A DNA stretch of 28,421 bases from Peptococcaceae bacterium (GTDB taxonomy: Bacteria > Bacillota > Peptococcia > Peptococcales > Peptococcaceae): assembly GCA_900756555.1 (NCBI GenBank), contig CAAEKP010000102.1, forward strand, positions 1-28,421, read 5' to 3'. Numbering within the stretch: the stretch's first letter is position 1; the number at the start of each line of letters is the position of its first letter. The notes beneath the pieces are model-generated. The model ran no database searches, was not told the origin of the DNA, and was given only the letters and a program-made list of their open reading frames with translations. The translations under genes and the position numbers were made by a program. Shown here piece by piece: positions 23,881 through 28,421 of this stretch.

Positions 23881-24780
23881 ATGCGACTTGAACAACTACG
23901 TTATCTCAGCGATATTCAGCATACAAATTCCATCTCTAAAACAGCAAACCGATTTTTTATCTCCCAGCAATCTTTATCTAATAATATCCGTCAATTAGAA
24001 AAAGAAATGAATGTTACCTTGCTTGAGCGCTCTCCTTTTGGCGCTGTTTTGACACCGGAAGCGCGAAAACTTTTAGCTTTGAGTGATCCGTTTTTGAAAC
24101 AATATGATGATCTGCAAAACCAATTTGCACTGCAGCAGCAAGATAATACCGAGGAAACACAAACGTTGATTCGTATCTGCAATTCCTCTGTATTAACAAG
24201 TTTGGTTTTACCGAAAGCCATCGCTCTGTTTTCCCAAAAATATCCCAAAGTACGTATTTCCATCAAAGAAATTTCTCACAAAGAAATTTTCCCTGCCATT
24301 ACAAAAAACGAATGCGACATTGCTTTTTTAAGCATTAATGAAGATTATTTTTTTAATCAGCTAAGTACTTATGATACCGCTGCCTTTCACTATAACATCA
24401 TGTTAACAGACCGCTTAGTAGCTTGCGTTTCCTCACAATCTATTTTAGCGCAGAAAGAGATTATTGAGCAAAGTGATCTTACCACGCGGCCATTTACCTA
24501 CTTAAATATCGTGCCGTTGAAAAAAAACGTGCGCGGCAATTATAACTTGGCTTTGTACACATCTCATAATATTGAATTCCATCGCCGCATTTTGCGGGAG
24601 ATTGATGTTATTTCATTGATGCCCCGTTATGTATACACAAACTTATTTGGCAACAATCATTTTGTGGCAAAGCCACTGGAAGGTGCGCAACAAACCATCT
24701 ATCATGCAGCCCTTTACCCTAGCACAAATCCTAATCCAATTGTCAAGGAACTGGTTAACATTGTTACATCGCGTATATAA
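23881..24780 (+). CDS. LysR-family transcriptional regulator (LysR-2), likely regulator of the phosphodiesterase locus
   Basis: A 299-residue protein with a typical N-terminal winged helix-turn-helix (TNSISKTANRFFISQQSLSN, then IRQLEKEMNVTLLER and LTPEARKLL) and a two-lobed effector domain from about residue 90. The ATG at 23881 has GGAGG five bases upstream. It is transcribed divergently from P4, and the operator it probably binds is shared by P1, P2, P3 and P4 and, in part, by the GH3 operon. It is similar in length and layout to LysR-1 (for example IKEI in both effector domains). The effector is unknown; it may be the transported anion or a cleavage product. A strong terminator follows. 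Confidence 0.93.
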   Translation: MRLEQLRYLSDIQHTNSISKTANRFFISQQSLSNNIRQLEKEMNVTLLERSPFGAVLTPEARKLLALSDPFLKQYDDLQNQFALQQQDNTEETQTLIRICNSSVLTSLVLPKAIALFSQKYPKVRISIKEISHKEIFPAITKNECDIAFLSINEDYFFNQLSTYDTAAFHYNIMLTDRLVACVSSQSILAQKEIIEQSDLTTRPFTYLNIVPLKKNVRGNYNLALYTSHNIEFHRRILREIDVISLMPRYVYTNLFGNNHFVAKPLEGAQQTIYHAALYPSTNPNPIVKELVNIVTSRI

Positions 24781-24800
24781 TTATATTGTACCATTTCAAA

Positions 24801-24856
24801 AAAAGCCGAGAGTTAGAAATGCATTCCTCCTACAGCATTTCTGACTCTCGGCTTTT
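24801..24856. terminator. Bidirectional terminator between LysR-2 and the GH3 operon
   Basis: A 22-bp stem with one mismatch, AAAAGCCGAGAGT...AGAAATGC paired with GCATTTCT...ACTCTCGGCTTTT, around a 12-base loop. A/T tracts lie on both sides, and it stands between convergent genes. Confidence 0.95.
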
Positions 24857-24862
24857 TCTCTA

Positions 24863-26533
24863 CTATAAAATAATTTTTTCCACTTCACTTTCAACCGGGC
24901 ATTCCTGTACCATTATTGGCAGTTTAATACCACAGGCGCCTCTGTCCTCTCTCGTGCGTGCTGTGAACTGATAATTTTTATAACTATGTTTCATTACATA
25001 AATGCCTTGACTTGTAACGCCCCATACTTTTTCTGTCTCATTGTCCAAATCCTTTTTCAGTTGTGCAAAATCAACCTCATCTTTACTCTCTAACACATAA
25101 TAAAATTTGTCCCCAGCAGTATAAACCTGCACAAAATCAAATTCTACCTGATGTTGACGTTCTGCACGGTGAAGCAATTCCGCAAACTGATAACCATAAA
25201 TTTTATGCCCATTTGCAAGCATAAACTCGCTGCTTTTTCCGCAAAATACAATCTGCGGCGTTTTGCCGACAAAACCTTCCACGCACACAATATCCTGCAT
25301 GTTGTAACGATATAGGCCAGAATAGGTTGTCACAATCAACTCATAATATGCACCCTGCGTGACCTCCCACATGCAAAGCAGCTCGGTACTGCCTACTGGA
25401 CGAAATTCATAAAAGCAAGCAAACGGCGCTGCAACCCCAGCTGCACTTGCTAATTTAGTTGGAATATTCAATTTACATTCACTTGCACCATACCCCAACT
25501 CAAAACATTTTATTTCTGCAGGAAGTCTGCGTAATACCTCACGGGCATCACGTCCAACAGAAGCAGAAAGCCAACAGCTAATCATGCTAAACGACGGCCA
25601 GATGGCTGCAATATCTTCTGGCGCAGTAATCAGGCAACCTTTGTTCTCATATAATTTCTGCAAATAGTCTGCGCGCGCCGGATTCGCTTGAAAAGTCTGT
25701 GCCAGTTGTTCCCGCACATGCGGTTGTAAATCTACTGAAAAAATGCCATTTCGTATGTCCGTTATCATTTGTTGCCCTTCTGCTATAATTCGATCCAGGA
25801 TACGTCCAAAATGAATAACATTATTGCAGAATACCTTACTAAAACGTACTTCCGATAAAACATATACCCCCATCATATAATCCCGATCTTTCGCAGAGAT
25901 ACCTGGTGATTCCCAAAATTCCACGGGAAGAATATTCATTGTGCCGGTTTTTTTACGCATATTTCGTGCTGTCTGGCCAGAGGCACGCACAATCAATTTT
26001 CCATCCGGATTGGTTCCTACCGGCGCATAATTGGAAATTGTAAGATTTTTGGCTTCCATGTCTAATGTCACTGGCAATAATGCGCTCATATACATACCCC
26101 GCACAGCCATAACTAACTGCTTCACCTTATCTCCTGCTTTACTCTCTAAGAAATATTTTATTTTTCCTGTACTTCCAGTTGTAGCTGTATATACTACCGT
26201 TTCTCCTGAGTAAAGCTGTCCGTTATTGCCCTGCATTTCGGCCTCAATATACGGCTGATAGTCTTTGTAGGTTGTTATTTCGGCACTTTTACGCCACTGC
26301 TGCCAGCTCTCTGTGTTAAAACTTTCATGGTCTTGCGCATAACAACTGCCTTTCGCCAAAGAAAGTATTTCTTGCAGGATATGTTTTTGTATGTTTTCAC
26401 AATCCTCTAATATTGCCGGCATTTCCTCATACAATATTTTAGGATGGATTGCAAACAGTTCTTCTGGAATCGTTTTCTGAACCTGGTCAACTTGTGTTTC
26501 TGCGGCAGAAATCGCTTTTTGATATTGAAGCAT
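24863..26533 (-). CDS. GH3-family acyl-adenylate/acyl-amido synthetase-like protein (GH3-1)
   Basis: A 556-residue cytosolic protein of the GH3 family, adenylate-forming enzymes that in plants join amino acids to carboxylates such as auxin or jasmonate. The three ATP/AMP motifs are visible: TATTGSTGKIK (motif I, SSGTSxGxxK type), YGASE followed by CKLNIP (motif II), and TTYSGLYRYNMQDIV (motif III). The start MLQYQKAISAAETQ at 26533 has AAAAGGAG eight bases upstream; a frame extending to 26590 would overlap the upstream gene and lacks such a site. It begins 19 bases after the GH3-2 stop, so both form an operon. It shares the domain plan with GH3-2 but is clearly diverged. Its acyl substrate and acceptor are unknown; bacterial members are little characterised. 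Confidence 0.88.
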   Translation of the reverse strand: MLQYQKAISAAETQVDQVQKTIPEELFAIHPKILYEEMPAILEDCENIQKHILQEILSLAKGSCYAQDHESFNTESWQQWRKSAEITTYKDYQPYIEAEMQGNNGQLYSGETVVYTATTGSTGKIKYFLESKAGDKVKQLVMAVRGMYMSALLPVTLDMEAKNLTISNYAPVGTNPDGKLIVRASGQTARNMRKKTGTMNILPVEFWESPGISAKDRDYMMGVYVLSEVRFSKVFCNNVIHFGRILDRIIAEGQQMITDIRNGIFSVDLQPHVREQLAQTFQANPARADYLQKLYENKGCLITAPEDIAAIWPSFSMISCWLSASVGRDAREVLRRLPAEIKCFELGYGASECKLNIPTKLASAAGVAAPFACFYEFRPVGSTELLCMWEVTQGAYYELIVTTYSGLYRYNMQDIVCVEGFVGKTPQIVFCGKSSEFMLANGHKIYGYQFAELLHRAERQHQVEFDFVQVYTAGDKFYYVLESKDEVDFAQLKKDLDNETEKVWGVTSQGIYVMKHSYKNYQFTARTREDRGACGIKLPIMVQECPVESEVEKIIL

Positions 26534-26552
26534 TTTTTTCTCCTTTTCTATA

Positions 26553-28178
26553 TCACAAATCTGTTGCGAAATCATAAACCTTATAAACAAATTTGGCGGC
26601 AGGTTTTTCGTACGTAATCAATGGCAATTTTATACTCTGTATTGTTCTGCCGTTCTTCATCAAAGAATGATATAAAGCATCTCTATAATTTTTATGCATA
26701 AAATAAACTTTCCCTAAAGGAATATCTTTTTTCGCCATAACCGTTTGTAACAGGTTTAAAAAGTCCGGTATAGCACAATCCTGGTCAAAAAGCTGTAACA
26801 GCAAAGATAGTTTACCATCTTCCACATATCCCTGATATAGAGATAATAGGCAAGTTTCCTGCTGTTCTACTTCTTCCATGGCTTCCATCAATTCATATCC
26901 ATACACAACTCTGTTATTTAATGAATAAACTTCACTGCTTCTACAGCAGAATTCAACGTTAGCGGTTGTGCCTGTAAATCCCTGAATCCGTACAATGTCA
27001 TGTAAATTATAACGATACAACCCTGAATAAGTGGTAATAACCAATTCATAATACGCACCATCTTTCACCTCTGTCATTGCAACAGGTCCACTGCTTTTAT
27101 CCAACGGCAAAAATTCAAAATAGCAGGAGTACACGGCCAACGGCCCATAGGCACAATTCAGTTCCATTGGAATCGTAAACATAGCCTCACTGGCACCATA
27201 GCTTTCCGAAAGGTAATGCATATCCTCAGGTAATTGACGCATAACATCTTGAGCCAAACGCCCCACACTACCTGCTAACCAAGCCCCTGTAAATACAAAA
27301 TTGGGCCAGATGTGTTCCACCGATAATTCCCCATACTGTTCCAATAGATGCTGCAATTCTTCTGCTCTGGCGCTATCCGGCAAAAAATTTCTTTCTAATT
27401 CTACTCTGTCTGTTTCCTTTAAATCCGCAGTCATATGGCCATTGCGAATATCCTCAATTAATCGCTGCGGGTATTTTTTTATATAATCTAATATTACACC
27501 AAAATATGCAAGATTATTGCAAAACAACATATTAAAGTTTTTCTCTTTTAACGTATACAATGCGGTTAAATAATCGCGATCTTCATTTGACATTGTTGCT
27601 TCTAAGAACTCATAGGGAAATACATATAATTGAGGATTGCGTTCCCACAATGTTTTGGCTGCCTGACCAGAGGTTCTCCGCACATCTTTTCCGTTTGGGG
27701 CTTGATCGATTGGCGAACAATTGGTTACAGCCAACATTTTCACCGTTGGTTCCACCATAATTGGTTCTGTTTTGGTTAACGCCATATTCCATATATCAAT
27801 ACTTAACTGACGTGCCAATGCCCCTAAATGCGTTTCTATGTAACACTTACCTCTGTCGGAATACCCTGTTGACAATAAATAATACTCTGTTTCCAAATCG
27901 GTCAGTTGCTTATTATCCTTTTTCATATTCCGCTCTACATACATTCGATAATCTTCATATTCAGAAACTGGTACTTTCGCCCAAAACTCTTCTTTTGTCT
28001 TGATATCAGCAAAACCTTTATCTTTTGCATAGTCGCTATTTCGGCCTAATTCTATAATATCTTGCAGCACTTCATCTTGCATGGCATGTCCATTGGCAAA
28101 TAGCTGATCAAAACCATTTTGATAATATTCCGCTAACTGGTTCGCTACTTGCTCTGGCACATAGTTTGATTTTTTCAT
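26553..28178 (-). CDS. GH3-family acyl-adenylate/acyl-amido synthetase-like protein (GH3-2)
   Basis: A 541-residue cytosolic protein, the first gene of the two-gene GH3 operon. The N-terminal region FWAKVPVSEYEDYRMYVERN matches the FxxxVPxxxYEDxxPYIxR signature that opens GH3 proteins. LSTGYSDRGK (residues 102-111) is nucleotide motif I, SYGASE motif II, and TTYSGLYRYNLHDIVRIQGF motif III. The start MKKSNYVPEQV at 28178 has GGGAG eight bases upstream and is preferred to an in-frame ATG at 28202. The promoter region carries a 15-bp dyad nearly identical to the phosphodiesterase operators. This links an amide- or ester-forming ligase pair to the hydrolase/transport locus; the link is inference. 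Confidence 0.88.
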   Translation of the reverse strand: MKKSNYVPEQVANQLAEYYQNGFDQLFANGHAMQDEVLQDIIELGRNSDYAKDKGFADIKTKEEFWAKVPVSEYEDYRMYVERNMKKDNKQLTDLETEYYLLSTGYSDRGKCYIETHLGALARQLSIDIWNMALTKTEPIMVEPTVKMLAVTNCSPIDQAPNGKDVRRTSGQAAKTLWERNPQLYVFPYEFLEATMSNEDRDYLTALYTLKEKNFNMLFCNNLAYFGVILDYIKKYPQRLIEDIRNGHMTADLKETDRVELERNFLPDSARAEELQHLLEQYGELSVEHIWPNFVFTGAWLAGSVGRLAQDVMRQLPEDMHYLSESYGASEAMFTIPMELNCAYGPLAVYSCYFEFLPLDKSSGPVAMTEVKDGAYYELVITTYSGLYRYNLHDIVRIQGFTGTTANVEFCCRSSEVYSLNNRVVYGYELMEAMEEVEQQETCLLSLYQGYVEDGKLSLLLQLFDQDCAIPDFLNLLQTVMAKKDIPLGKVYFMHKNYRDALYHSLMKNGRTIQSIKLPLITYEKPAAKFVYKVYDFATDL

Positions 28179-28215
28179 TTGTAATTCTCCCATCAAATTC
28201 ATTGTTTATTATAGA

Positions 28216-28290
28216 ATTATAAAATAAAAAGAATCTCTCTGATAACAAAACATATTGCCTGCTATTTTTCATGTTACAAAAAATTTTTGT
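28216..28290 (-). promoter_or_regulatory. GH3 operon promoter with LysR-type dyad
   Basis: Minus-strand -10 TATAAT at 28216-28221 (a second TATAAT at 28208-28213), with no clear -35. The dyad ACAAAAAATTTTTGT (28276-28290) differs by one base from the P2 operator and lies 60 bases from the -10, as at P1 and P4. The proximal TTTTATTTTGT element is absent. Confidence 0.6.
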
Positions 28291-28324
28291 TATAACTTTG
28301 TTCTTTGTTATTTTTGCACTATAA

Positions 28325-28354
28325 AAAACAGCGAGAGATTCCTCCCGCTGTTTT
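28325..28354 (-). terminator. Terminator of tuf
   Basis: A 13-bp stem, AAAACAGCG-x-GAG paired with CTC-x-CGCTGTTTT (the mismatch becomes G-U in the minus-strand RNA), around a 4-base loop. It is followed on the minus strand by TATAGTGC and lies 22 bases past the tuf stop. Confidence 0.85.
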
Positions 28355-28375
28355 CCTTCAGCCTAATGGCTGTTC

Positions 28376-28421
28376 TTATTCAATGATGCTGGATACTACG
28401 CCAGAACCTACTGTACGGCCA
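28376..28421 (-). CDS. tuf: Elongation factor Tu, C-terminal end (partial)
   Basis: The last codons of a minus-strand gene read GRTVGSGVVSSIIE then stop. This is the near-invariant C-terminus of EF-Tu, the GTPase that delivers aminoacyl-tRNA to the ribosome. The rest lies beyond the right edge of the window. Confidence 0.93.
   Translation of the reverse strand, partial: GRTVGSGVVSSIIE

Overview
This 28.4 kb window looks like a chromosomal segment of a low-to-mid GC Firmicute, most plausibly a member of the Negativicutes. The supporting signs are an SLH-domain surface protein, an rplU-prp-rpmA operon whose L27 carries the cleavable N-terminal extension typical of Firmicutes, strong AGGAGG-type ribosome binding sites and sigma70-type promoters. 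The genus cannot be fixed from sequence alone; an Acidaminococcaceae-like gut anaerobe would fit, but this is inference. Almost every gene lies on the minus strand. The only plus-strand genes are a CoA-disulfide-reductase-like flavoprotein and one LysR regulator.

Left part (1-7334): the 5' end of an M18 aminopeptidase gene, a large SLH-domain S-layer-like protein, a rhodanese-fused FAD/NAD(P) disulfide or persulfide reductase, an uncharacterised protein (protein A), the ribosomal operon rplU-prp-rpmA with a structured leader, and tRNA-Gln(CTG). A decayed insertion sequence at about 7447-7822 separates this from the accessory part. Next comes a four-gene operon (8713-end to 10943-start): zinc-ribbon protein, orphan ABC ATPase, protein B and LysR-1. 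Protein B is a paralogue of protein A.

Main locus (11082-28178): four paralogous cytosolic type I phosphodiesterase/nucleotide pyrophosphatase-fold enzymes (alkaline phosphatase superfamily, about 700 aa each; called P1-P4 here), two SLC13/DASS-like permeases (one broken by a frameshift in an A7 run), a divergent LysR regulator (LysR-2), and two tandem GH3-type acyl-adenylating (acyl-amido synthetase) enzymes. The window closes on the 3' end of tuf (EF-Tu).

The most interesting point is regulatory. All four phosphodiesterase genes carry the same bipartite element (TTTTATTTTGT, then a 15-bp near-palindrome ACAAWATWTTTTTGT) at an identical 28-bp offset and about 60 bp upstream of the -10. The same 15-bp dyad, with one change, sits 60 bp upstream of the -10 of the GH3 operon. 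One copy lies between P4 and the divergent LysR-2 gene. This suggests a LysR-2 regulon joining hydrolases and GH3 ligases, with the SLC13 permeases embedded among them. I propose an uptake and processing system for an anionic, probably phospho- or sulfo-ester or acyl, substrate. The substrate itself is unknown.
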